This document shows positions 32,522-41,298 of a stretch of DNA of 48,174 nucleotides, piece after piece. A program made the translations under genes and the position numbers. How positions within the stretch are numbered: the stretch's first letter is position 1; each line of letters opens with the position of its first letter. A model generated the notes under the pieces. It was not told where the DNA came from, made no database searches, and saw nothing but the letters and a program-made list of their open reading frames with translations. Source of the stretch: an uncultured Chryseobacterium sp. Its GTDB lineage: Bacteria > Bacteroidota > Bacteroidia > Flavobacteriales > Weeksellaceae. The stretch covers positions 1-48,174 of the forward strand of contig NZ_CAJYMO010000037.1 in NCBI RefSeq assembly GCF_913776365.1, in the 5' to 3' direction.

Positions 32522-32555
32522 CGACGAGTTCTGTCGCTTCTGCGTGGTAGCTTTG
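32522..32555 (+). promoter_or_regulatory. Palindrome promoter 5 (acidic protein, fibre 3, large protein)
   Basis: CGACGAGTTCTGTCG (one mismatch), 11 bp, TAGCTTTG. The 56-codon gene starts 125 bp downstream. Confidence 0.8.
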
Positions 32556-32679
32556 AAACAGGAATAAAAACACAGCCTCTCATTTAATTCTTTAACCTTC
32601 TTAAAAAATCCGGTAGGCAGAAAATACCGGACAGCCAGAACCATACCCTATTACAATACCAAAAACCAAACCCAAACCA

Positions 32680-32850
32680 ATGGAAACACCGGATTACCAA
32701 CCAGATAACCGCTTCGATGAAGACCAGTACACCATAGAATGGAGCGACATCGAAAACGCCGAGATGGACTATGAAAACTATCTCAACGATATTGAAAACT
32801 TCTTCCGCGAGGACACGGAAACCGAAATCCCCGAAGAAAGCCTCTACTAA
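32680..32850 (+). CDS. Very acidic 56-residue protein
   Basis: ATG 32680 to TAA 32850 encodes 56 residues with 20 Asp/Glu and only 2 basic residues (net about -18) and no Cys or Gly. It reads METPDYQPDN...DIENFFREDTE...ESLY. It has no promoter of its own; the palindrome promoter at 32522 is the nearest. Its composition recalls DNA-mimic inhibitors or small chaperones of basic partners, but no family is recognised. The frame is well bounded and its codons avoid rare stops, so it is likely real. Confidence 0.6.
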   Translation: METPDYQPDNRFDEDQYTIEWSDIENAEMDYENYLNDIENFFREDTETEIPEESLY

Positions 32851-32871
32851 GCACTGACCTGTAAGTTCCCC

Positions 32872-32930
32872 CTGTCCGGCACAACTGCAATGCTGACAGC
32901 CTTATCCAACATCCTTATGATGCCGGACAG
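32872..32930. repeat. Inverted repeat in the leader of fibre 3
   Basis: CTGTCCGGCA (32872-32881) and TGCCGGACAG (32921-32930) are perfect 10-bp arms around a 39-bp loop, between the acidic-protein stop and the fibre 3 start. It may fold in RNA and set relative expression. The role is unknown. Confidence 0.5.
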
Positions 32931-33090
32931 CCGGAGCTATGCCTGAACATAAACTTTACCAGCCGGTACAATAAAAAAACCGGTGAATAAAGAACAGACT
33001 ATTGCAGGAACTTTTTCAAGGTAATGAACCGATAAAGCCACCAGTACTGAACACCAACAATAATGAACAAAACAACAAAATTTTAAAAAC

Positions 33091-34536
33091 ATGTTAGAAA
33101 AAGAAAGATTAAGATTGCTTTTTGAAAACGGAAAAATCCCCAACCAGGACGATTTCTGGGAATGGCAGGATTCCTATTTTTACAAAAAAGACAAGATCCC
33201 CGCCAGTACACTGGACTATGATTTCAGCAAAAAGGCCGATCTGGTAGACGGTAAAATCCCGGCTTCCCAACTGCCGAGTTACGTAGATGACGTCCTGGAA
33301 TACAATGCTTTGTCTGACTTTCCCGGAAATGGGGAATCAGGGAAAATCTATATTGAAATCCGCACCGGAAAGCAATTCAGATGGAGCGGCGAAAGATACA
33401 TCCAGATTATCGACACCTCTGCCTTCCAGGATCTGCTTCTTACCAAGCTCGATAAGCCGTCTGAGACCCTTACCAGGCCCGGAGGCAAACATTTTATACC
33501 GTTGCTGGATCCTGAACAGTCAACGAAAAAAATTCCGGTCAATGATCTGAAGAAGGATTTTTTCATTACGGCTCCTGCTCTACTGACGGAAGAGGAAAAA
33601 ACAGGCTGGAGAACCCAGATGAACGGTGGATGGACCACCCACACCATGAGCGTAGCCTATATCCTCCCACCGATGGCAGATCAATCTGACAAAAATACCT
33701 GGTTTACGCTGAAAGGAACAGGACTGAACCTGAATCCGGCCAACTTTTCCGTCAGCCTGATGACCGCAGCAGGAGCACTGGCTGCCACTATTCCCAACTC
33801 CCAGGTACAGCTGTTCCAGAACGGAACGGATCTTATTTTCTACTGCAACTGCAGCAGCCTGGCGGAAGGCGAGTATAAAATCATGATCTCCAACGGGACA
33901 GCATCCTATATCACAGGCACTTCCATTACGGTAAGCAGCAAGCTGTCCCAGGTGGATTTATCAGCAACCCAATGGGACAGGAAATTCTACAACGATACCA
34001 GCAGCAACCTGATCTACGGGCGCGGGAATACCTGTGTGTTCTCTACCGATCCGAATGTAAAACCCCTGGAGAATGACCATACCTTTATTACCTCTCTGGT
34101 AAGCAAGCCTATCATTCCGGAAAACAGTGACTTTATTTTGAGAGGTGCCATAAATCTTAATGTCTATAACTGGGATACTTCAAGGGATCCTGAGTACTAC
34201 TTCGGACTGGTAGATGCCAATACGGCTCCTGCCCTTACCAATCAGGCTTCCCCTTTCATCAGGATGGCTTTCAACTTTTATGCATTACGATGGAGATTCC
34301 AGCTGAATAAATCAGAATTGCTGAACACCACCAACAATTATGATGCAGCCACCTTCGCAAATTTCAGCTTTATCAGGAAAGGAAACACCATGATTTCCTC
34401 CATTACAGTCAATACAGGAACCTTCACAGAGATCGGGACAACAACGCAGAAATCCCTGAAATTCGGGATGTTCTGTCAGAACAACACCATCAAGACGGAT
34501 GTCTCTGCCGTCCTGCAGGAACTGATTTTACTTTAA
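33091..34536 (+). CDS. Tail fibre / receptor-binding protein 3
   Basis: The 481-residue product has the same N-terminal attachment motif as fibres 1 and 2 in diverged form (DDFWEWQDSYFYKKDKIP). The region 175-295 (EKTGWRTQMNGGWTTHTMSV, GTGLNLNPANFSV, EYKIMISNGTASYITG) is clearly homologous to the middle of fibre 1. The C-terminal 185 residues form a lectin-like beta-sandwich candidate (SDFILRGAINLNVYNWD, FIRMAFNFYALRW). It is encoded on the opposite strand from the rest of the tail and followed 21 bp later by the 1230-residue gene, so these two probably act together. Confidence 0.75.
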   Translation: MLEKERLRLLFENGKIPNQDDFWEWQDSYFYKKDKIPASTLDYDFSKKADLVDGKIPASQLPSYVDDVLEYNALSDFPGNGESGKIYIEIRTGKQFRWSGERYIQIIDTSAFQDLLLTKLDKPSETLTRPGGKHFIPLLDPEQSTKKIPVNDLKKDFFITAPALLTEEEKTGWRTQMNGGWTTHTMSVAYILPPMADQSDKNTWFTLKGTGLNLNPANFSVSLMTAAGALAATIPNSQVQLFQNGTDLIFYCNCSSLAEGEYKIMISNGTASYITGTSITVSSKLSQVDLSATQWDRKFYNDTSSNLIYGRGNTCVFSTDPNVKPLENDHTFITSLVSKPIIPENSDFILRGAINLNVYNWDTSRDPEYYFGLVDANTAPALTNQASPFIRMAFNFYALRWRFQLNKSELLNTTNNYDAATFANFSFIRKGNTMISSITVNTGTFTEIGTTTQKSLKFGMFCQNNTIKTDVSAVLQELILL

Positions 34537-34557
34537 CCTTTAATACCATTTATCAAC

Positions 34558-37500
34558 ATGACAACAGACAACAAAAACAATGCTTCACAGACGCTTTTCA
34601 GGTTTGTAAGCTTACGGAACCCGCAATTAACGGAAACCAAAAATAAAAACCTGGGATTCATCCACAGGAAAGATCAGCTGACCGGTATCTTTGATAATGC
34701 CGTCAAACCTCAGCTCAGCAATACGGCCCTTGTAAAATTCGGGCTTATGGAAAGGGAGGCTAAAACATTTGCGCTTCTGGCCTTTAAAAAAGAATCGGAA
34801 ATTGAAAACGATACCGAATTAAACAAAATTCTCAAACTCGGCCGGAAGATAGCCAAAAATGAACTTCTTTCTGCAGTTGATGAGGCTGCAGCCGTTGCAG
34901 CTTTCCAGGAAGCGGATGACAATACGCTTACAAAACTATGGAACAACCTTATCTTTCAGGTGCTGACGCAACAGGACTTCTATGTAAAGGAGGCCGTTAC
35001 CCAAATGCTGAAAGCACTGCACTTCGGGTACGTCTGCACCCTGCAGCCTTCCGATGAACTTAAAAAAATCAACGGCCCCGACCTGAAAGCCAAAGCTCTG
35101 GATGCCAAAATCGTACTGCCGGCTTCCCTTTTCTGCGACGGAAACACCGGCACTACCTCTGCCAACGGTTCTTTCAAGGTGGATTCATCTCCTGTGGGGA
35201 AAGGGATGATCGGGGCCAATGAGCTTTCTGCTCCGGCACAGCATCTTTTAAAAATGGAAGGAGAAAAAATTGCGGCATTGTCTCTTCTGGAAGTAGAGAA
35301 AAAAGCTCTCAGTACGCTGAAATCTGAACTGGAGGATATGCAGAAGACTTTCTATAAACTCAGAACAAAGGCATATGAAAAAGCATACAGGGAATACAAA
35401 ACCCGGTATCAGCCTGCTATTGATGCGCGTAATGAAGCAATAGAAAGAATAGAAGCCCAGATTACAAGTACTATGACGCAGCAGGAAATTGATAAGCTGT
35501 ATGCAAGTCTGGATGAATTCAATATTCCTGAATTTACATTCAATTATAAGAATGAACTGAATTTTGAAGATCTAAGCAGCCAATTGTCCGGGGATTCATT
35601 TGCTTACTTTGTTGAGCACTTTACCCTGATTAATAATGGCAGACCCTATACTGCCCTTAACTTTTCGCAGCTTGAAATGATTTCAGACAAGGAAATGCTG
35701 ATCAGTAAAATACCGGTATCGATAACAGATGAGTATGATACGTTTGAAGAAGCGTATGAGGTTTTGAATCAAAAAATCACCGCCAATACTGAAACCCTGC
35801 TTTCAAAAACCCCGGTTACAGGACAGGAATTCAGCCGAATAGGCAGCGTATTGGTCCCTGTAAGCAGGACAACGTATTCTGAGATTTCGGGAACTTACTT
35901 TCTCAAACTGCAGACTACAATGATTGCTTCCGTTCCCAAACATTCCGTTTCGTTTTACTACAATACGGACAGTACTGCACTTGGATTACTTTCCGCTACC
36001 TTAGAAATGGCAACCAACAATGACAATTATCTGGAGAATATTAATTCAATTGATGTAGTGGATGGAAAAGTGATCTTTCCTGTAGTAGAGAGTTCTATTA
36101 GAGCGGTCTCATCCGTAAAGGTGATCCTGTACTTTAAAAATGGTGAATCTGCTGTTGTCCTTTATCATGATATGGTTGCCGAAAAAGTATATACGGGAAG
36201 ATTTTCATTCAGAATCGAAACGGAAGAGCCTGAAGAAGGCGGTGAAAACCCGGATCAGGGCACCACGGTAAACTCCGGGACATTTACGCCTAAACATTTC
36301 GGCGTTAAAAGACTGGGGATTGCGGATTACCTGAAAGTAGAACAGAGTGTTCATGCATATGTGCCGGGTGAAGTTTCCAATATTGAAAATGTAATGGCCA
36401 GCGAACTCCGCCACAAATCTTCTGTATCCAGGGATTATTCCGAAACTATAGACACAACATCCGAGTCCGTTGAAACTGAAAAAATTTCTGACACCACAAA
36501 AACCGAAAGAAGTGAGATGCAGACTGAAGTGGCCAAAGAAATTGAGAAACAGCAAAGCTTTGAGGCCAGCACAAGAGCAATAGGAAAAGCCTGGAGCTGG
36601 ACCATGGAAGTGGCAGCAGGCTACGCCAATACTACAGCCCAGCATGACAGCACAAGACAGGCAGTAGCCAAATCGCAGGAAATTACCGAGCGGGCTATGG
36701 AACGTGTACTGACCAAAATCAACAAAGAACGTGTTCAGAAAATTATACGGGAATATACGGAAACCAATGTGCATGAATTCGATAACCGCGGGAAAGTAAA
36801 CGATACCAATAATCCGGAAGCTGCCGGACCTAAGCATATTACCGGAGTATACAGATGGGTAGATAAAAAAATGAAGAACCAGATCTACAACTACGGCAAA
36901 AGAACCATGTTTGAATTTATGATTCCGGAACCGGCAAAACTGCACCGCCTGGCGACTTTTGCATCAAAAGAAACCGTGAAGGAACCTGTAGATCCGAGAA
37001 AAGCCTCCAGGGAATGGATCATGCCGAATTCAAAAGCGGCAACCAGGGAATTGTTACAGCATTGGGCAGACATATACGGGGTGAAGCTTACGGAAATCAA
37101 AGAAAAGGCTCAGCACGTTGAAAATTTCCATGATGAGTTTAATGATGATGGCGAATGCGTGGTAACCCAGAAAAGCCTGGCCATTCCGGCAAATTATGTC
37201 TGTAAATCCGTAGAAGTCTCGTTTACAGCAACAAAGGAAAAAAGCAAAAGAGGCATAAGGGTTAATGGTGATTTTACCAATGGAATTCTATTTGAAAGAT
37301 ATTCTGCATCAGACGTGTTTACATTAACCGGGTTCAATTTATCAGGAAACTGGGTATTTAAAAACTCAGGATATAATATCGATACCATTGATATCAGCTT
37401 AAAACTGAATCTGGAAATTCAACCAAGCTTCATTGATGCCTGGAAACAGGAAAATTTTGATGCCATCATTACGGCCTATGAAGCAGCCTATGCTGAATTT

Positions 37501-38250
37501 CTGATTAAGCAGAAAGAAGCGGAAGAAAAGGCAAAAGCAGAACAGGCAGGTAACGAAGAAAAAATCGGGAATTTCTACCGTGAGATGGAATCCGTCATTC
37601 TTAAGCATAACTGCATCGCCTATCTCCTGCAGGATTACCTAAACGTTTTGGGAAAAAAATTCACCAACGGTACCGAAATGAAGGATTTCAGCATTACGTT
37701 AAGCAATGATCTCGACCAATACACGGCACTTGCCAAATTCATGGAACAGGCCTTTGAATGGAGTATTATGGATTATACCTTCTATCCTTACTACTGGGCC
37801 AGCCGTGATGAATGGCAGAAGATGTACCTGTCTGAAAGTGCGGATCCCCTGTTCAGAAACTTCCTGCAGGCCGGAATGGCCAGGGTGATCGTAACAGTCA
37901 ATCCCGGATTTGAAGATGCCGTACAGTTTTTTATGAGCACCGGCAGGATCTGGAACGGCGGCGAGGTGCCCGTGATCGGAGACCCGCTGTATATGAGCAT
38001 GGCAGACGAACTGAGACAGCCGACAGGACAGCCGCAGGGGAAATACTGGATTACCAGAATCCCTACCACCCTTACCATTTTGCAGGCAGGCTCTGCAGGA
38101 CTGATCGTGGATCACGCATTGCCGATCTTCCCTGAAGATCATCCGGAGAACTGCGAAAACCCTAAGGACCTGGAAGAAAGCAGCGCCTTCGGAAAACCGG
38201 AAGATATTCGTATGATCGGAGGCGGTGTTACAACCAGTACTTTGGATTAA
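34558..38250 (+). CDS. Large (1230-residue) tail-locus protein of unknown function
   Basis: I do not recognise the family. Residues 1-170 are mostly helical (KLGRKIAKNELLSAVDEAAAVAAF). Residues about 235-325 form a coiled coil. A beta-rich middle (330-600) follows. Residues 620-745 are a Ser/Thr/Glu-rich helical segment (SETIDTTSESVETEKISDTT, EKQQSFEASTRAIGKAWSW). Then comes a conserved-looking block HITGVYRWVDKKMKNQIYNYGKRTMFEFMIPEP (near 760-795). A second coiled segment (about 977-1012) and a compact C-terminal domain close it. No signal peptide or catalytic motif is seen. It could be a giant fibre or a delivered effector. Confidence 0.7.
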   Translation: MTTDNKNNASQTLFRFVSLRNPQLTETKNKNLGFIHRKDQLTGIFDNAVKPQLSNTALVKFGLMEREAKTFALLAFKKESEIENDTELNKILKLGRKIAKNELLSAVDEAAAVAAFQEADDNTLTKLWNNLIFQVLTQQDFYVKEAVTQMLKALHFGYVCTLQPSDELKKINGPDLKAKALDAKIVLPASLFCDGNTGTTSANGSFKVDSSPVGKGMIGANELSAPAQHLLKMEGEKIAALSLLEVEKKALSTLKSELEDMQKTFYKLRTKAYEKAYREYKTRYQPAIDARNEAIERIEAQITSTMTQQEIDKLYASLDEFNIPEFTFNYKNELNFEDLSSQLSGDSFAYFVEHFTLINNGRPYTALNFSQLEMISDKEMLISKIPVSITDEYDTFEEAYEVLNQKITANTETLLSKTPVTGQEFSRIGSVLVPVSRTTYSEISGTYFLKLQTTMIASVPKHSVSFYYNTDSTALGLLSATLEMATNNDNYLENINSIDVVDGKVIFPVVESSIRAVSSVKVILYFKNGESAVVLYHDMVAEKVYTGRFSFRIETEEPEEGGENPDQGTTVNSGTFTPKHFGVKRLGIADYLKVEQSVHAYVPGEVSNIENVMASELRHKSSVSRDYSETIDTTSESVETEKISDTTKTERSEMQTEVAKEIEKQQSFEASTRAIGKAWSWTMEVAAGYANTTAQHDSTRQAVAKSQEITERAMERVLTKINKERVQKIIREYTETNVHEFDNRGKVNDTNNPEAAGPKHITGVYRWVDKKMKNQIYNYGKRTMFEFMIPEPAKLHRLATFASKETVKEPVDPRKASREWIMPNSKAATRELLQHWADIYGVKLTEIKEKAQHVENFHDEFNDDGECVVTQKSLAIPANYVCKSVEVSFTATKEKSKRGIRVNGDFTNGILFERYSASDVFTLTGFNLSGNWVFKNSGYNIDTIDISLKLNLEIQPSFIDAWKQENFDAIITAYEAAYAEFLIKQKEAEEKAKAEQAGNEEKIGNFYREMESVILKHNCIAYLLQDYLNVLGKKFTNGTEMKDFSITLSNDLDQYTALAKFMEQAFEWSIMDYTFYPYYWASRDEWQKMYLSESADPLFRNFLQAGMARVIVTVNPGFEDAVQFFMSTGRIWNGGEVPVIGDPLYMSMADELRQPTGQPQGKYWITRIPTTLTILQAGSAGLIVDHALPIFPEDHPENCENPKDLEESSAFGKPEDIRMIGGGVTTSTLD

Positions 38251-38263
38251 AATTAACCTAATG

Positions 38264-38297
38264 AAATGGCGGTTTTCTGCCGCCATTTCTTTTTTTA
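38264..38297 (+). terminator. Strong terminator
   Basis: AAATGGCGG, TTTTCTG, CCGCCATTT with seven T after it, 14 bp after the large-protein stop. It marks the end of the tail gene set; GC content drops sharply right after it. Confidence 0.9.
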
Positions 38298-38316
38298 ACA
38301 ATTAAAACTTAAAAAG

Positions 38317-39519
38317 ATGAAACCGATAAAAGCGTTAGGGATTTCTAATATTAAAGCATTGCGATTAGAAGATGCAGAAAAAAAAGAATTACAAGACAAA
38401 AAAGAAGTCTCTGATAATGATTTTATACCAATCCTTAGTTTAGATAAATCATATAAAGATCTTAACAAAAAATATCATGCCGTTTATAAAGGAAATGTTG
38501 GAGGAAAGAAAACTATATTATCAGAACATCTAAATAATAGAACACAACTGTTAGAAGAAGTAAAAATTACTATCCCAACGGAAATTAGATTAAATGTTAG
38601 ACAAGGAAATTCAAAAGCTAACGATAGCAAAGGAACAGTAACCGTTATATCAAGAGGAGTAATGTTTAATGATAAAGACAATAAATATGATAAAGGAGAT
38701 CTTAGGTCTAGTGCAATTATTAAAGATGTAAAGTATAATAGTAATCTTACTATTCAAGCTAGTCCACAAATGATACAAAAAGGGGCATATATTGATTTTT
38801 TTGCTAATGACGATGATTGGTTATTCTACTCTGTTTCTAATGTACATTGCGGTCGCATCGCAATTTCAAATACCTCTAATGTAGGAAAAAGACTTACAGA
38901 AAATATAGAGAAATTACCAAAGGCTAAAGCATCTGAGAAATTATCTGATAATGATACGTACAATAATCCTGAAAAATCTTTTGCAATTGCAAATAAATAT
39001 CAAGATCCCAAAGGAATGTGTTTTGCGGTTTCAATGGCAAGAGTTTCAAAGGCATTTTCAGATGTAAATATTAACAATGCTATAAAAGTAGCTACATCAG
39101 GTGACGATTATATCTATTCTGGAACAGTTTCAAACAATATTCCAGATAAATACTTCGGATATGGCGTTGGAGCAGCTTTAACAAAGAATGGATATGCAGA
39201 CTTGGTAACTACAGAGGAAATTTGGCAAGGCAGATTAGAAGAAGGAGCAATGTTACAGTATTGGAATAATCCTAATAAAAAAGATTGGAAAAATTTAAAA
39301 GAAGCCATTAAATTTAGTATTGGTAAACCGAAACAAAACTGGCATCCAGATTTTGCTGCTGGGCATTCGGTAATATTTAAAGGTTACATTTTTGATGATA
39401 AGGACAACATCGTTGCTTTATGGTGCTACGATTATTCTGGAACCCAAAGAAGATTTGAGAAAGATGATATTGATCATCCAAGACTATTTGTAGGGGCTAA
39501 CTTAAAAGATAAAAAATAA
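38317..39519 (+). CDS. Putative cysteine peptidase / amidase effector
   Basis: This AT-rich gene starts 20 bp after the terminator. The product has 400 residues. The C-terminal part carries a Cys/His pair of NlpC/CHAP or papain-like type: DPKGMCFAVSMARV (Cys235), AAGHSVIF (His350) and LWCYDYSG (Asp372), the order found in peptidoglycan amidases and some deamidase toxins. Residues 1-200 have strand-rich sequence (VKITIPTEIRLNVRQGN, GTVTVISRGVMF) and could be a docking domain for the particle. It has no signal peptide. The lipoprotein next door would fit as immunity. Family membership needs structural comparison. Confidence 0.6.
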   Translation: MKPIKALGISNIKALRLEDAEKKELQDKKEVSDNDFIPILSLDKSYKDLNKKYHAVYKGNVGGKKTILSEHLNNRTQLLEEVKITIPTEIRLNVRQGNSKANDSKGTVTVISRGVMFNDKDNKYDKGDLRSSAIIKDVKYNSNLTIQASPQMIQKGAYIDFFANDDDWLFYSVSNVHCGRIAISNTSNVGKRLTENIEKLPKAKASEKLSDNDTYNNPEKSFAIANKYQDPKGMCFAVSMARVSKAFSDVNINNAIKVATSGDDYIYSGTVSNNIPDKYFGYGVGAALTKNGYADLVTTEEIWQGRLEEGAMLQYWNNPNKKDWKNLKEAIKFSIGKPKQNWHPDFAAGHSVIFKGYIFDDKDNIVALWCYDYSGTQRRFEKDDIDHPRLFVGANLKDKK

Positions 39520-39520
39520 T

Positions 39521-39556
39521 AAAAATTTTGTGTATTTTAAAATACACAAAATTTTT
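39521..39556. terminator. 36-bp perfect palindromic terminator
   Basis: AAAAATTTTGTGTATTTT followed at once by its reverse complement gives 18-bp arms with no spacer, between the effector and the lipoprotein. It works as a terminator in either direction. Confidence 0.8.
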
Positions 39557-39595
39557 ATATAAAAACACTTATCTTAGTTTTTAAATATTTTAGAT

Positions 39596-40255
39596 ATGAA
39601 AATACTTTTTAAAACTGTTTTGATAATATTAGGGTTAATTATATACTCTTGTAATGATAAAAAGGTTCAAAATAAAAAAATTACTTCAAGTAGTTATAAT
39701 TCTCTTGAAGCTCCTCCACCCAAACCTGAATACTTAGACGATAAAAAAAAGTATATATTACCAAGTATAAATAATATTAATGTTGAAGATATTAATCCTG
39801 TATTTTTAGGATTATTAAAAAATAAAAAAATATTAAAAACTAAAGGTCTTAATAAAAATAAATACTTTATTAATGGTTTTGCAAGAAACGCTTATAATTT
39901 ATATTATAAAGGAAAACTTCCTATAAAAGCAGGAGAATATCAGAATGAAGCCGATTTTATAATATATGATTTTATTTATGCTGATTATAATCAATATAAA
40001 GTTGCTTGTGATAATTTGAAAAGTGAATTAGAAAAATTAAATATTGATAATAATTATGAATATTTTGATTATTTTAAAGGAAGTTGCTTTGTTTACTTTT
40101 TTGATAAAATTAATAATAAAATCACAGCTATTAGTTTTTCAGGAGTTAGTAGAAATCATGAATATGAAATGATAAAAAAATTTGCAGATAAACATAAAAA
40201 TAAATTTGATGAAATAATTTTTGCAGATGCAACAAATATTAGGATTCTTAAGTAA
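39596..40255 (+). CDS. Lipoprotein, candidate immunity protein of the effector
   Basis: The 219-residue product has a lipoprotein signal (MKILFKTVLIILGLIIYSC, Cys19), so it lies in the periplasm. The mature part is Lys/Asn/Asp-rich and helical at the end (EYEMIKKFADKHKNKFDEIIF). Base composition is extremely AT-rich. Periplasmic lipoproteins next to peptidoglycan amidase effectors commonly are immunity proteins (for example Tai with Tae), and this is the basis of the call. No direct family match is seen. The palindrome terminator before it implies separate expression from the effector. Confidence 0.55.
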   Translation: MKILFKTVLIILGLIIYSCNDKKVQNKKITSSSYNSLEAPPPKPEYLDDKKKYILPSINNINVEDINPVFLGLLKNKKILKTKGLNKNKYFINGFARNAYNLYYKGKLPIKAGEYQNEADFIIYDFIYADYNQYKVACDNLKSELEKLNIDNNYEYFDYFKGSCFVYFFDKINNKITAISFSGVSRNHEYEMIKKFADKHKNKFDEIIFADATNIRILK

Positions 40256-40282
40256 GAAGAGACTCTAAAAAGATGATAAGTA

Positions 40283-40308
40283 GAGGCTGCCTTAAAGGGC
40301 AGTCTTTT
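40283..40308 (+). terminator. Terminator after the lipoprotein
   Basis: GGCTGCC and GGGCAGTC pair around TTAAA, followed by TTTT. Confidence 0.6.
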
Positions 40309-40424
40309 CACTTTATTATAGTAGGTCTTAAGAATTATCTTTATATAAAAAGGCTCTTTGATAGCGGCAAACCTTTATATATAAGTAAGGTAATGCCATT
40401 TGAGAATTAGGGTTTTAATATTTT

Positions 40425-40449
40425 AACCGCCTCAAAAAGAGGCGGTTTT
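40425..40449 (+). terminator. Terminator before the 62-residue gene
   Basis: AACCGCCTC, AAAAA, GAGGCGGTT with a T-run. No intact gene precedes it, so it may belong to a lost cassette. Confidence 0.6.
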
Positions 40450-40500
40450 GTTTAAAGTAAAAGCGAACAAGCTGTACATTTATCTAAATTAAAGTCTGAA

Positions 40501-40689
40501 ATGGAGGGCAAAGCTATTACAAAAGAAAACTTAGAAGCTGCCGCTCTAAAAACCTTTACAGGAAAATGGACGAAAAGTAAAGGATATATAAAAGCAGAGT
40601 TGTATGATGCAGCAACTCAATTTTCTGCAATAGAAGCTTTAGGAGATATAGAATTAATAACAGATATTAGATTCATTTTTAAAAAATAG
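40501..40689 (+). CDS. Fragment of a toxin C-terminal region (62 residues)
   Basis: The frame is open back to 40455, where a TAA stops it (about 14 codons upstream of the ATG at 40501), and runs TGKWTKSKGYIKAELYDAATQF..LGDIELITDIRFIFKK. A clear but broken second copy of the same sequence is at 42092. A terminator sits 50 bp upstream. This looks like the tail end of a polymorphic toxin left in an immunity array. It is probably no longer functional on its own. Confidence 0.5.
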   Translation: MEGKAITKENLEAAALKTFTGKWTKSKGYIKAELYDAATQFSAIEALGDIELITDIRFIFKK

Positions 40690-40693
40690 AAAT

Positions 40694-41224
40694 ATGAGTG
40701 ATTTAGAAAAATTGTTTGGTATTATAGTTTCACCGATAAACTATAAAGTAAATGGCATGGAGAGCACTAGAAGTAATCGTAAAATTCTTGCTTTAAATAG
40801 TTCAGTAGAAGAGGCTGCATATCTGGAAACTGAAATCTTCAAGTTGTATTTTAAAGATTTAGGTGAAAAGGAGTATTTCTTAGAAACAGGATCTTATAGT
40901 AATCTTATGGAAGCCTATGAAAAAACATTAAGAGAACTGTTGGAAAAAGAACATAAAGTATCTAAGGAATATTACAATAGTCTTGATGAGTATAGAAAGG
41001 TAGTGTATAAAAAATTATTCACTAATGAAGAATTTGCACATAATGATCATCGCTATGATGAAATTCATGAAGTGTTGGATGAATATTATGTTTTTCGCAT
41101 TAGATTTCACAGAATTACTTATAATTTTTATCAAATTTATTATCTCAAAATGAAATATTTTTATGATAATGGTGATTCTTTGTATATCAGCACTGCATTA
41201 AATTATAAAGAATTAGGATTTTAA
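40694..41224 (+). CDS. Putative immunity-type protein
   Basis: The 176-residue product starts 4 bp after the toxin-tail fragment (ATG at 40694), a coupling typical of toxin-immunity pairs. It is highly helical, charged and AT-rich, with KYFYDNG and aromatic clusters (YYVFRIRFHRITYNFYQIYYL). No signal peptide, so it acts in the cytosol. No family is recognised; the immunity role rests on context. Confidence 0.5.
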   Translation: MSDLEKLFGIIVSPINYKVNGMESTRSNRKILALNSSVEEAAYLETEIFKLYFKDLGEKEYFLETGSYSNLMEAYEKTLRELLEKEHKVSKEYYNSLDEYRKVVYKKLFTNEEFAHNDHRYDEIHEVLDEYYVFRIRFHRITYNFYQIYYLKMKYFYDNGDSLYISTALNYKELGF

Positions 41225-41230
41225 TGCCTA

Positions 41231-41257
41231 AAGCCGTCTTATTATTGAGGCGGTTTT
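41231..41257 (+). terminator. Imperfect terminator
   Basis: AAGCCGTC and GAGGCGGTTT pair imperfectly across ATTATT, followed by TT. Similar in sequence to the terminators at 40425 and 41988. Confidence 0.4.
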
Positions 41258-41298
41258 CTTATAATTAAAAGAATTTAAAGACATAATAGAAAAGAATG

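Larger units (their letters stand above)
32004..32679. other. Non-coding stretch with terminator and promoters 4 and 5
   Basis: This 676-bp stretch has no credible gene. It holds the patatin terminator (32073-32103) and two palindrome promoters whose flanks are nearly identical over about 45 bp (32236-32281 and 32512-32557). After promoter 4 the only ATG (at about 32366) meets a stop three codons later, so any transcript there is non-coding or a relic. Confidence 0.6.

Noticed and set aside
16022-38250. Extracellular contractile injection system or type VI secretion system
   Set aside because: No AAA+ ATPase, no TssJLM membrane complex and no ClpV-like protein are present. A tape measure and tail-type chaperone favour a phage-tail-like bacteriocin.
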